This document shows positions 22,201-31,974 of a stretch of 64,000 bases of DNA, piece after piece (positions within the stretch are counted from its first letter, which is position 1; each line of letters begins with the position of its first letter). The notes below the pieces were generated by a model that saw only the letters and a list, made by a program, of their open reading frames with translations, did not search any database and was not told the origin of the DNA. The translations under genes were made by a program, and so were the position numbers. Source of the stretch: Paramoeba atlantica (lineage: Eukaryota > Discosea); assembly GCA_977017575.1 (NCBI GenBank), contig CDRNVI010000155.1, positions 1 to 64,000 of the forward strand, in the 5' to 3' direction.

Positions 22201-24186
22201 TCAAATTCGAAGAGATCGAGGATTTGGGTCACTGATTTTGGATTGAATATTCTCGGTTGTATTCTCGTCTGCACGAAAGAGAGCAACGTAAAATTTAGGG
22301 ATGAAGATGAAGGAAAGGGTGGCAATGGCACGGTACATTGCTTGGATACACAAAAGGATGGTGCGTCCTTTGTACTGATCCAATTCCATGGTGTAGATAA
22401 GAGGGAGGAAGATCAACTCCAGAATAGCAACATTGTAGAGAGCCAGACTGATCTCAGTTGTTTCACAGAAATACCCATGAAGTCGTCGTGTGAGATATGC
22501 CAAAACAATACCAGCACAAATCCACACACACAAATAACCCCACACTAATCCAATCCACAAGGCTTCATTCGTATCACCACAGTACAAATATTGCTCATCT
22601 ATTTCCAGGTCATCACTGGTTTCACGTGTCGCCTGGTAAGGGTCAGCCACTTGCCATGAAATTAAGATGATTAACATTCCAAGCAGACCAACTCCAATAG
22701 CTCCAAAAAGTTGGGGAATAGGAATGGCTGTGGGGAAAAACTTATGGGTCGTTCTGAACAATTTCCAAAATCGAAAGTTCTTAACCACAATAGCACTCAA
22801 CATCATCACAAATCCCAACATCTCCAGCCAAATAGGGACCATACAGACCGCATCTGTTGGCTTTTGGAGGTATGTGTAAGCCGCAGCAAACTGCATCCAC
22901 CCGCCCACGAAAATGACAACACAAAAAATGGGAGAGGCGGTGCGAATGACGGGTGTGGTGACGAAAAAGAGGAAGAAGGCCAAGTAGATGAAAGATAATA
23001 CCACACACAATGACACAATAACCATCATGGCAATGTAGAGCGCGGAGTCACTTTCCACATACACATCCACAAAATAGAAGTCACCTTCAACTGGAGTCAC
23101 ATAGTCCAGCAAGTAAGGCATGCTATTTAAGACTGATGCACACTCCTCACCCATCTCAGGTTGGTCCTCAGGAGGAATTCCTGCGAGCGCATCTTCACCA
23201 CAAAAAATGACTTCCTCTCCAGGGCCAGCAAGAAGGACACGTTCACGTTCACTGAAAAAAAGGGGCAAGATTTCTTCATCAACAATCTCACTTGGAGGTG
23301 CAATATCAACAGACTCGAAATTATTCAAACCAGCAAGGACACGTCGATCAATTTCATGACCATCAAGATAACGTTGAACAATATCGGTGTAGACCCCACC
23401 AAAGTTGAACATCGAAGATGTCAGAACTGAAGGACCCACTTTTGCACGGAAGTCATCAGTATATCCAGAAGAGTACACCTTCTCTCCTTGAGCATAAAGT
23501 TTTGCAACAATTGTGGAAGGGATAAAGTTGCCTGTGTATCCCATAATATTGTCAGCTCCCAACTGTAACAACTGTTCAGTTCCTTGTTTGTGCATTCGGT
23601 GGTCTGTAAACGAAGGCATAACAACAGTCAGGCACTCAACATTGGGATTGACTTTACGGGCTCCAAGACAGCAAGCATTGATCGACTTTGCATTCGGCAT
23701 CGCTAATGGACCAGTCAAAAATCCAAGTTTTTGAGTCTGAGACATGTGGCCTGCCACAATACCAGCTAAATATGACGCTTGATAGAGCAAGCCATCGATT
23801 GCAATTAAGTTTGGAAGATCTTCATCAAAGACAGTGGCTGGCATCTGGACGAAGAGAATATCGGGATACATTTTAGCCAAAGTGAGTGCCTCAGTGAGGA
23901 AACCAGTCGAGGTCAAAAATATGATCTTATATCCATCATTAATGAACTCTTCTGCTGTGGAGATTGTCATCTCCGGATCCCACTCGTTTGTTGTTACGAC
24001 ACTGGTAAGAATGGAGTTCTTGAGTGCTCTTGCCACATCTTGACGACCCATTTCGTGACGAAAGGACCAGGCGTGCTCCAGGGCACCGTTCAGAAAAAAA
24101 AGAATCTTCGTGATTTGTCTCCCTTCATCCTCCTGGCAGACAACGAAACCAAAACAAAGGATCCCAAACAAGAGCGCAAATTTCAT
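22201..24186 (-). CDS. BMP solute-binding domain / class C GPCR fusion (Grl-like receptor)
   Basis: A single 661-residue frame with no intron. The ATG at 24186 was chosen because it opens with the signal peptide MKFALLFGILCFGFVVC. Residues of about 25-330 match the bacterial basic membrane protein (BMP, PF02608-type) fold. The best block is QASYLAGIVAGH, followed by a KLGFLTGPLAMPN strand and GARKVNPN. About seven membrane helices follow (residues 400-640), in class C (7TM_3) style, with a cytosolic WKLFRTTHKFFP loop. The same architecture is known in the Dictyostelium Grl receptors, some of which sense folate, GABA or glutamate. The ligand here is unknown. The gene lies about 340 bases upstream of the pseudoprotease gene on the same strand. 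Absence of introns is unlike its neighbours and suggests retroposition or transfer. Confidence 0.82.
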   Translation of the reverse strand: MKFALLFGILCFGFVVCQEDEGRQITKILFFLNGALEHAWSFRHEMGRQDVARALKNSILTSVVTTNEWDPEMTISTAEEFINDGYKIIFLTSTGFLTEALTLAKMYPDILFVQMPATVFDEDLPNLIAIDGLLYQASYLAGIVAGHMSQTQKLGFLTGPLAMPNAKSINACCLGARKVNPNVECLTVVMPSFTDHRMHKQGTEQLLQLGADNIMGYTGNFIPSTIVAKLYAQGEKVYSSGYTDDFRAKVGPSVLTSSMFNFGGVYTDIVQRYLDGHEIDRRVLAGLNNFESVDIAPPSEIVDEEILPLFFSERERVLLAGPGEEVIFCGEDALAGIPPEDQPEMGEECASVLNSMPYLLDYVTPVEGDFYFVDVYVESDSALYIAMMVIVSLCVVLSFIYLAFFLFFVTTPVIRTASPIFCVVIFVGGWMQFAAAYTYLQKPTDAVCMVPIWLEMLGFVMMLSAIVVKNFRFWKLFRTTHKFFPTAIPIPQLFGAIGVGLLGMLIILISWQVADPYQATRETSDDLEIDEQYLYCGDTNEALWIGLVWGYLCVWICAGIVLAYLTRRLHGYFCETTEISLALYNVAILELIFLPLIYTMELDQYKGRTILLCIQAMYRAIATLSFIFIPKFYVALFRADENTTENIQSKISDPNPRSLRI

Positions 24187-25199
24187 TTCCAAAAAGGAAA
24201 AACGGAAAACGGACAAGCCCGCTGTTCTCGTCCAGGACATAAAACTAAAATAAATTCGGCAATGCTTCCAAAAATGGCCCTTTTGGCTGAAACAAAAGCA
24301 AGCAAAAGTTCCAGAAAAAGGATAAATTCCCAAGTTTAGTTAATTTTTCCAAAAAAGTTTTTCGTGCAATTCTGTTTCTGAAAGAAAAAATTTTGGCAAG
24401 GAAAAGAGTGGTGAAAGAAGGAAGGTCACAAAAAAAAAGATTCCAGAATAAAACACCAATTGTTTGGTGTCGAAGGAACTTGGAGTTCAAGAATTTTTTC
24501 TCTTTTCCATCGATGAGAAAAAAAAAAGCTGGTCGGGATTTTTTCTGTTTATTTTGCGTGAGCGTCTGGCTTTTTTTTTGGTGTTTTCTGAAGGAGACGC
24601 TGGCCCAAAAGCCAAAGATTAAACCTTTTTCACCTGAAAAAGAAAAGACCAGATGAAGCAATCGAAGACTTTTCAAGAGTCGGTCTTCTCCTGTTAAAGT
24701 CTTTTTTTTTGTGACCTTGAGGTTTCATGAAGCTTCCTTATCATCAAATTAATTTTCCTCCTGTTTGCCTCATCTTTTGTTTCCGATCCTGAAGATAATT
24801 TGGTGTTGACGAAGAAAGGGAAAGCAGACGATAGAGGGTGAGATCTCACCAAACAGCTTCGTGGAGGCATTTCGATGAGTTCTTTTCAAACCACGCGATT
24901 TGTTTGAAAAGGTTAGGGTTGTTTTCAAAAAAACTATCCTCGGATCTCATTTTCTTCGTTGGGTTTTCCTTTCAAAATTTTTATTCCATCGCCAAGGGTA
25001 AAGATTGTTTGACCAAAATGTTTTGTTTCGATTGTCAACGATCTGTCTCTCCAGAGGAAGATGAACCCAACAAGAAAAGCAGATTGGAATAAGTTTTGTT
25101 GATTTTTTTGTTACTCGTATTTTTTTAACTTTTTTTTTTAATGAAAGAGATTTTTATTCAAATAGATGGTTGGAGAAGGGAATGGTTGCACATTCGGCA
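24187..25199. other. Receptor upstream region, partly duplicated elsewhere
   Basis: No convincing gene. Bases 24393 to about 25022 recur at 30580-31008, with a gap of about 180 bases in the second copy. The part next to the receptor start should hold its promoter. A tiny plus-strand frame at 25018-25092 (MFCFDCQRSVSPEEDE, ending SRLE) has a C-x-x-C pair and could be a first exon cut off by the LINE that follows, but support is weak. Confidence 0.4.
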
Positions 25200-26440
25200 G
25201 AGTATCTCACCCAGTGAGAGGAGGAACTGCAGGAAAAGGGGGTAGTACATGGAAAAGAAGAGGGGGGAATGGAAATGTCATTTGGCGTCTGAGGATGAAG
25301 ATGCTGGAAGGAAGATGACTTCACCTTGGAGATCGGAAAGAGTTATTTGTTTCTCCTCAGGGGTGTCTCTGTCCCTCCCTGCATTAAAGTCTGTTTCGAT
25401 CAGACGTCTGTCCACATATTCTTTGTGTTTCATGATCCTGGCATGGTGTGCAGGTGAGAGGGTGTCGAGGAGAGGGTCAGAGTGGATTTTGGTGGGTGTT
25501 TGGATCACACAGCGAAAGCGTGGGGTTTTGTGGCTGGACGTGACTTGGACATCAATGCACAGATCCTGGTCACCTTGCCACTCACGGATTGTAAGGTCAG
25601 GTTGCTTGTTTGACTTCCCAATTGGCCGGTATACTCCCGTCTTGGATTGTTGTTTTTCCTGCCCAGCTGGCAATGTTCTTGAGCTCATCACGGAGAGCAT
25701 GGTGTCTTCTTGTGATTCCTCTTCCACGACTGGTGCAATCTGAGAGGTGGAGGGAGGATGCAGCACTGAGTTCTTTTTCACAGAATCCACACTTGACAGT
25801 CCCAAGTTTGCAGAGAGCCCCAAGGTGTGGGTCAACTATGTCAAGCCTACATCGGTAGGCTGAACGAAAGTCTTCAACATTTAAGGCTCGATATGGCTTT
25901 GGCCCAGAGGTGTCCTTGTCTGGGTAGGCTGTCATCCACAAGTGGGTGGTGGGGCCAACCTCATTCTCACGGATTGCACGGCAGAGGTTTTCGTCTTGTG
26001 TTGGGTCCATGATCTTCTTTTTGATGTCCCGAAGGGCCAGATCAAGTGAGTCAAAGGATTGAAACTCATCTTGTTCGAGGATTGCTGGTTTCCAGTCAGG
26101 AATTTCGGCTCGATCTGGTGGAGTCCACGCCTGCTCGGATCTTGGGTAGAGGTTCTTTGCAGTTTCACGATTTTCTGGGACTGAGAGATCCCTGAACCCA
26201 CTCTTGGATTGGAGCTTTCTTGCAGCTTTGGAGAGATGTCCTTTTCTGACCTCTTCAATAATCTGGTCTGCCTTGGTTTTCTTTGTGGACTTCTGCCTCC
26301 TCTTTTGCTTGAGTTTGCTGAGCTCGCCCTCAAGTTTTTTGTGGAGTCTCTCCCACTCAAAATTGCGCACCATGGTGCACCGAGATTTCACTTCTTTCAT
26401 TCCTCGGGTACCCCTCCTAAGGCAGCCAAAGATCCTATTT
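25200..26440 (-). mobile_element. LINE-like remnant lacking its reverse transcriptase
   Basis: Two overlapping minus-strand frames (start near 26400, end at 25278) resemble the ends of a non-LTR retrotransposon protein. The N-terminal part has a Lys-rich helix and a GHLSKAARKLQS motif, usual just before an RT domain. The C-terminal part has a zinc-knuckle-like C-x-x-C...H...C with a RRHHALRDEL block, then QPDLTIREWQGDQDLCIDVQV, like the endonuclease or C-terminal region of some LINEs. The RT domain expected between them, with its YxDD motif, is absent. The frame also shifts near 25600-25830. The copy is therefore internally deleted and dead. Boundaries are approximate. Confidence 0.55.
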
Positions 26441-26522
26441 TTTTAACTTTTTTTTGAGAATAAAACCTTTTTTTTTGAAAAAGGAAGGAAAATTGTTGTT
26501 TTTTATTTATTTTCGGGCTGTC

Positions 26523-29500
26523 CTACCGATCCCATCTTGCCATCAATTGAGAGACAGCAGGGTGAGAGGGATCATCTTGCCAAAGAGGGAAAGAGTTACA
26601 ATGCCCATTACGATTTGGAATATCGGAAGGACGATAGCGATGTTGTCTGATGAAAGAAAAACTTAGTAAAAAAATTCAAGAAAAAGAAAAAAAGAAAAAA
26701 TAAAAGAAAAATAAAAATTCAAATGAAAAGAAAAACCCGTCCAACTCATCAAGCAAATCTTCATACTCAGTCTCCTTCAACCGCTCCCGAATCACCGGAC
26801 CATGATGTGGTCCAGCAAGCCAAGGACCACCACCATAAACAACTTCTTCTCCACTTTCAAGATCCTTTCCACCTAACATGACAGCCAATTTTCCCAAACG
26901 TTGAGGAATGAGTTCAAAAGTCTCAGATGGCATAATTTGAGAAACCAATCCCACGTTCACTCCCATCACAAATTGGTCCACTGACTCTAAGTTGTGCAAC
27001 AGGAAAGTGGCATGCTCTTCGCTTTGTTGTGTTGCCAATTGATTGTTCCATTTTTCTTTTCGTTTTCCATTCAACAATCCGTGGATGTATTGGTAGAGCC
27101 GTTCACCTTCCTCAGGATTATCTGGGCGTAAGATTGCTATTTTTTTATCAATCAAGTCTCGGAAACGATCATTTGTTGGCACGAATGCAGCTTGCAAAGA
27201 TTGCCAATCTTCGTATTCTTTCTGTGTCATGTTCTCCAATCCAACAGCTCTTGTTTGAGTGATAAAATATTCCACTGTTTTATAGACTTTGACTTCCTTC
27301 TTCATCTCTTTTGTCATGTCAGCTCTTTCATTTTGGGAAAGGGCTCAAAGTCAGAAAACTTGACAGGAACAAAGTCACCATTTTCTTTCAACTCTGGGGG
27401 AGAATCAACGGTGAGAGGGGCAGATTGAGGGTGATCTCCAGCCACCATACGACGAACCAAGGAAGCATAGGCATCAGGACTGGCATGTTGAATGGAAGCC
27501 TCTCTTGCGAGCTGTCTTCGATAAATCTCAGCAATCAAAATGGGTCCAAAGCCTTCTCCAAGAGTCTCGATTGGTTTTTGAGCAGCAAGAATGGCTCCAT
27601 ACAAAATATCAAGGGTTGGGAGTTCAGATTTTTTGTGAGAGGAAACATCACAAAATTTCTCCAAAATTGTCATTGGACGGAGTTCCTCTGGGACTCTGAG
27701 GGTCTCCAAAAGTTTGGTATCAAACATAATTTCAGTACAAACTTTCCGAAACTCTTCCACAATCATTCGAGAATGATCACTTTTAGCTTGTCTATGCAGA
27801 CGAGCCAACACAGCAAAGAGAGCAGGGATTTGTGGTGGAGCATAAGCAGTTGGAGAAAGAGCAAAAAAGTGACCACAGAGAACAGGAAGCAAGAGACGGA
27901 TACGAGCATAGTGGAACGGAGTACAATACAAAGGAAGTCCAGCATTAATAACTTCTGCATTAATTCCTGTCAAAAGTTTCGAGACTGTTGAGAAATCGAA
28001 TGTTCCGGTGGCTTCCTTGTTTCCTCTTCCAATCTGAAACTGGGCAGCTTGCTCTAAGGTAGTCCAAGATACCATTGTATTTCCAAGGGTCACTCGCAGC
28101 GCGGTAGGTTGGTCAACTGTAATTTCGGCACGTTCAATCATTAACCCAAACATCAAAATGTTTGTCTTGGAACCAGTTAAGATCTCAGGGAGAGTATCTT
28201 CATAAATATCATCTCTCAAGTCACTCATCTCAATCAATTCCTCTCTACCAGCAGGGGCAGCGCCATCTTGAGCTTCTTCTTCTCCTCCACTTTTACTTGG
28301 TGTAACAGGAGGCACAGACATAAATTGATGCTCAAGATCGCTTAACTCTTTTTCAGTAACGTCAGGAAGAGCTCCCAATTTCTTCTCAATACTTCCCATC
28401 AATCCTCGATTGGTAAGTGTTCTCTTATCCAGGTTCTTTTCTCTTCGAGACTTTTTCATCCTCCCCTTAAAGGCCATCGCTTTGAAGCGAGCAACTAATT
28501 CAGACTGATTACAAAGTTTCTTATCAACCTTCATGGCCACCAAATTCCTCATCTCGTGATCTCTCTTTGAATTTCCAACTATTGATGTCCGACTTCCTTT
28601 CTCCTATCTTTTGGCGCACGCTTTCTAATTAACTCAAGTCGTTCCTCCAACTCGATAAGTCTCTCTGACCCATTCGGAGAATACAAATCTCTCTGCAAAA
28701 TAGCGAGATGGTAATCAGTCCCAACCACACCCTTCAAAATATTCGGAATTTCTTTCATTTCAGTCAAAGAAGAATTCAATTGGAGAGAAATTTTCTTTGG
28801 AGCTTGAGAAACCCACATCTCACCAGACATGGTAACTTCATCACTACCACCGCTCTCGTCATCAAGATAAAAGGTCACAAAACGTTCCGGACTATCATCG
28901 ACAAGAACAGGGAGCTCCACAGCCTTCCCAGCAAAGGTTAAAAGTTGTTTTGCTTCAGTGATAATTTGATCGTCATCTTGCTTTCCAGGACGAGAAGAAG
29001 CGAAAACATAGACTCCTTCACCTGTTCCAGAAGTCCGAATCTCTCGACTCGAGATTGTCCGCCAAGCCCAAAACTGTGGCTCTGTGGAGAGAGAGAGAGA
29101 GATTAGAATTTAGGAGGAGGAACCAAAAAAAAAATGGTAATAAAAATCAAAAAAATAAATGAATAAATAAAAATGAATACTTTTTAAATTGAAGAATAGT
29201 AGCTCTCAAATCATGAAGAGAAACACCATGTCCTTTCGGAGCGAAAGGAGCATCAGAAGGAGCTCCGTCAGTCATGAAAACAAAATCAATCGAATCTCCC
29301 CCTCTCCTCTCAATTCCTTCTCTCTCTCCTCCTTCTCTCTTTCCTTTTAATTGGGAAGAAGAAGAAAGAGATTTGAGGTATGAGTTCATGCAGTGGAAAG
29401 CGAGACGAAAGTTTGTGATTCCGTTTTGCCATTTTGAGGTGAGTTCTTTGCCTTGAAAAAACAAATGAAATTAGAAAATAAGAAGGAGAAGAAAAGAAGA

Positions 29501-29852
29501 GAGAAAAGAAAAAGAAAAAGAAAAAGAAAAGAAAGAAGAAAGAAGAAAAAGAAAAGAAAAAGATAAAGATAAAGATACTGAGTCGAGGGTTTGTTCCTGG
29601 CAAGAACTGAGCGGAAGTCGAATAATTAATAATTTTAAATTCCAATCCCTTTGAAAAAAGAAAATGAGTAAAATAGAAATTAAACATAAAAATAAATAAT
29701 AAAATAAGAAATAAAAATAAGAAATAAATCATAATGGAAAAAAAGAAGAAAAGAAAACCTCTTCTTCCAAACTTGCAACAGCTTTCAAGATTTGGTTTTT
29801 TGGAGTTCCAGACATTGATCCGGATGTATCACATCCAAAAATCACTTCCTTT
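26523..29852 (-). pseudogene. Damaged vWA-domain protein gene
   Basis: Minus-strand coding blocks: 29759-29852, 29579-29648, 29181-29451, about 28579-29083, 27314-28552, 26737-27317 and 26523-26646. The first block holds the von Willebrand A MIDAS motif CDTSGSMSG; a later one holds FVFMTDGAPSD, which supplies the other metal ligands. The rest is about 800 residues I do not recognise. The last intron joins in frame and ends MARWDR. Three junctions do not keep frame: near 29083, at 28552-28579, and at 27314-27317, where stop and start overlap as ATGA. No start exon is visible, because a duplicated block begins about 100 bases upstream. It is a pseudogene, or a live gene with sequence errors. 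Intact members could bind extracellular or cytosolic ligands through the MIDAS site. Confidence 0.55.
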
Positions 29853-29955
29853 CTGAGAAGAGAAAGAGAGGGAAAGAAAGAGTGAGAAAGAAAAGAGAGA
29901 AAAGGAAAAGAGGAAAAGCAAAAAGGGAAAAGAGAAGACAAAAAAAAACAAAGGA

Positions 29956-31008
29956 AAGAAGAGAAGAAGAATAAGAGAAGAAAGAGAAAAGGAAGAAGAG
30001 AAAAACCTCAATTTGAGCAGAAGGGTAAGGAGATCTCATTGGGAGATGCCATTCTCTCTCAACCAAAGGATCATTTGGCAACGAACCACAAACAAAACCA
30101 AAGAGAAAGAAAAAGAACAAGAGAAAGAAGGAGAAGACAATCCGTGGCCCCATTTTCCAAAACCTTTTTTTTTGTTTTGTTTTTGAAGAAAGAAAGAAGA
30201 AGAAAGAAAGGGTTTTTGAGCAAAAGAAAAAAAATCCTTTCTTTTCTCCCTGTCCTCTCTCTTTTCGATCTCTCTCTTTTTCTCTTCTTTTCTCGCGAAA
30301 AGAAGGAAAAGAAGAGAGTTGGGCGTTTTTTTGGTCCATACCATCACATCTTTTCATTGAGAAAAGGTCCATACCCACCAATTTTTTTTTGGGGAAAAGA
30401 GAAAAATTTTGGTGATTCTTTGAAAAGAATTTTATTGAAAGATTTTTGTACAACTGTCATAAGAGTCCGACTCATGCGTCCATTTCTGTTCCAGTTCGAG
30501 GAGATCGAGAATTTGTGTGACTGGTTTTGACTGATCGAACATTCTCAGTTGTATTCTCGTCTGCGTGAAAGAGAGCAACTATTATAATCTTTTGGCAAGG
30601 CAAGAGCGGTGAAAGAAGGAAGGACACACAAAAAAAAGATTCCAGAATAAAAACCAATTGTTTGGAACTTGGAGTTCAAGAATTTTTTTCTCTTTTCCAT
30701 CAATGAGACTAAAAAAAGCTGGTCGGGATTTTTTTTGTTTATTTTAAGTGAGCGTCTGGTTTTTTTTTTTTTTTCGCGTGTTTTCTGAAGGAGGCGCTGC
30801 CCCTGAAAAGCAAAAGATCAAAACTGGTCCTCTGATGAATAAGAAAAGACCAGATGAAATCGAAGACTTCGATTGCAGAGTCGGTCTTCTCCTCTTAAAA
30901 GTCTTTTTTTTGTGACCTTGAGGTTTCATGAAGCTTCCTCATCATCGAATTAATTTTCCTCGGATCTCATTTTCTTCGTTGGGTTTTTGTGTTGTTTGAC
31001 CAAAATGT
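29956..31008 (-). pseudogene. Second, deleted copy of the 21.7-25.0 kb block
   Basis: This stretch matches 21664-25022 in the same orientation. It holds a near-identical copy of pseudoprotease exon 1 (30010-30156; [12 protein letters not shown]..., one Lys to Arg change), its promoter, and the last codons of the BMP receptor (ADENTTEN, about 30490-30580). At about 30580 it jumps to sequence matching 24393, so about 2.1 kb holding nearly the whole receptor gene is missing. A second gap of about 180 bases lies near 30960. The exon-1 copy has no in-frame partner: the next exon downstream is the vWA block in a different phase. It is therefore probably non-functional. Confidence 0.75.
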
Positions 31009-31158
31009 TAAAAGAGCCAAAAATACCAAAAAAATAGGACCGAAATAGGGAATTCTTGGGATATTTTTCGGGATGAAAAAGAGTTGCGGTGAAGATATTT
31101 TTCGGTCCAAAAATTCCATTGTTTTTTTTTCCGTTTTGCTTGCTTTTGGTGTGTTGGA

Positions 31159-31874
31159 ATGGGGGTGAACAGCAGCGGTCTTCTTGGACTTGTCTTTCTG
31201 TTTTTGTGTTCAACTGTTGCGGAAGAGGAACAAAAATTGGTCTCCTTTTCAAAATTCCCCTTTTCTTTTTTTTTTCTTTTCAATTTGATTTTTTTGTTGC
31301 AAAAAGCTCTGGGAGATTTGTATCACAACACGAATGGACCGGATTGGGTGGCCAACGATGGATGGATGAGTGGTGATCCATGTCTTAATTCTTGGTTTGG
31401 GATCGAATGTACTGATGATGATACAATTCTTGCCATGTACTTTCAAAAAAAAATCTATTTTATTTCTTGTTTGATTTGAAAGAACACTCACAAATTCTTT
31501 CACACAACAGAGAGTTACCTGAAAACAATCTTCAAGGAACTTTCTCGTCATCAATTGGTCTCTTCTCAGCTCTTGAACAATTGTTTGTATTCTTCTCTTC
31601 TTTCAAAATGCTCTCTTGTGTTTGAAATTAACACGAGTTTGTTTTCAGAGACCTCAAGGGAAATACAATTGCAGGTGAAATTCCGACCAACATTGTGCAG
31701 CTCTCTTCTCTTCTTTGAACTGTTTGTCTTTCTTCTTTTTCACCTCTCAAAAGTAGAAAAGAGAAAAAAACTCACCTCTTCCTTCTTTTTCATTTGACTC
31801 AGAAAATTGAATACAAACTCCTTGATCGGGACCATTCCCACTGAGCTTGGATTGTTTGAGCGACTTGAGGAACT
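31159..31874 (+). pseudogene. 5' part of a leucine-rich-repeat receptor-like gene
   Basis: An ATG at 31159 opens a signal-peptide frame (MGVNSSGLLGLVFLFLCST). An LRR N-cap follows: ALGDLYHNTNGPDW, then GWMSGDPCLNSWFGIEC. LRR units lie in proposed exons ending at 31436 and beginning at 31511, 31649 and 31803 (ELPENNLQGTF, DLKGNTIAGEIPTNI, SLIGTIPTELG). The frame slips by one base near 31715, and after 31874 the LRR pattern stops and unrelated sequence begins. Whole relatives are extracellular recognition proteins, often with a membrane helix; none is seen here. It is most likely truncated by the unit that follows. Confidence 0.55.
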
Positions 31875-31974
31875 GTAATAGTCTTTTTTTTTTTTTCAAA
31901 TTTCTTTTTTTGATTTTTGATCTCTTTTTTCTTGAAAAATGACGTGAACAAAAAAATTCTCTTGATTTTCTCTG

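Noticed and set aside
22201-24333. Longer start for the BMP receptor upstream of 24186
   Set aside because: The extra residues lack a signal peptide and show no homology pattern; the ATG at 24186 starts a clear one.
25018-25092. Small zinc-ribbon gene
   Set aside because: Only 24 codons with one C-x-x-C pair and no conserved downstream exon visible; kept only as a remark.
29750-30160. Fusion of the copied pseudoprotease exon 1 to the vWA domain
   Set aside because: The exon phases do not match (0 against 2), so splicing them would give an early stop.
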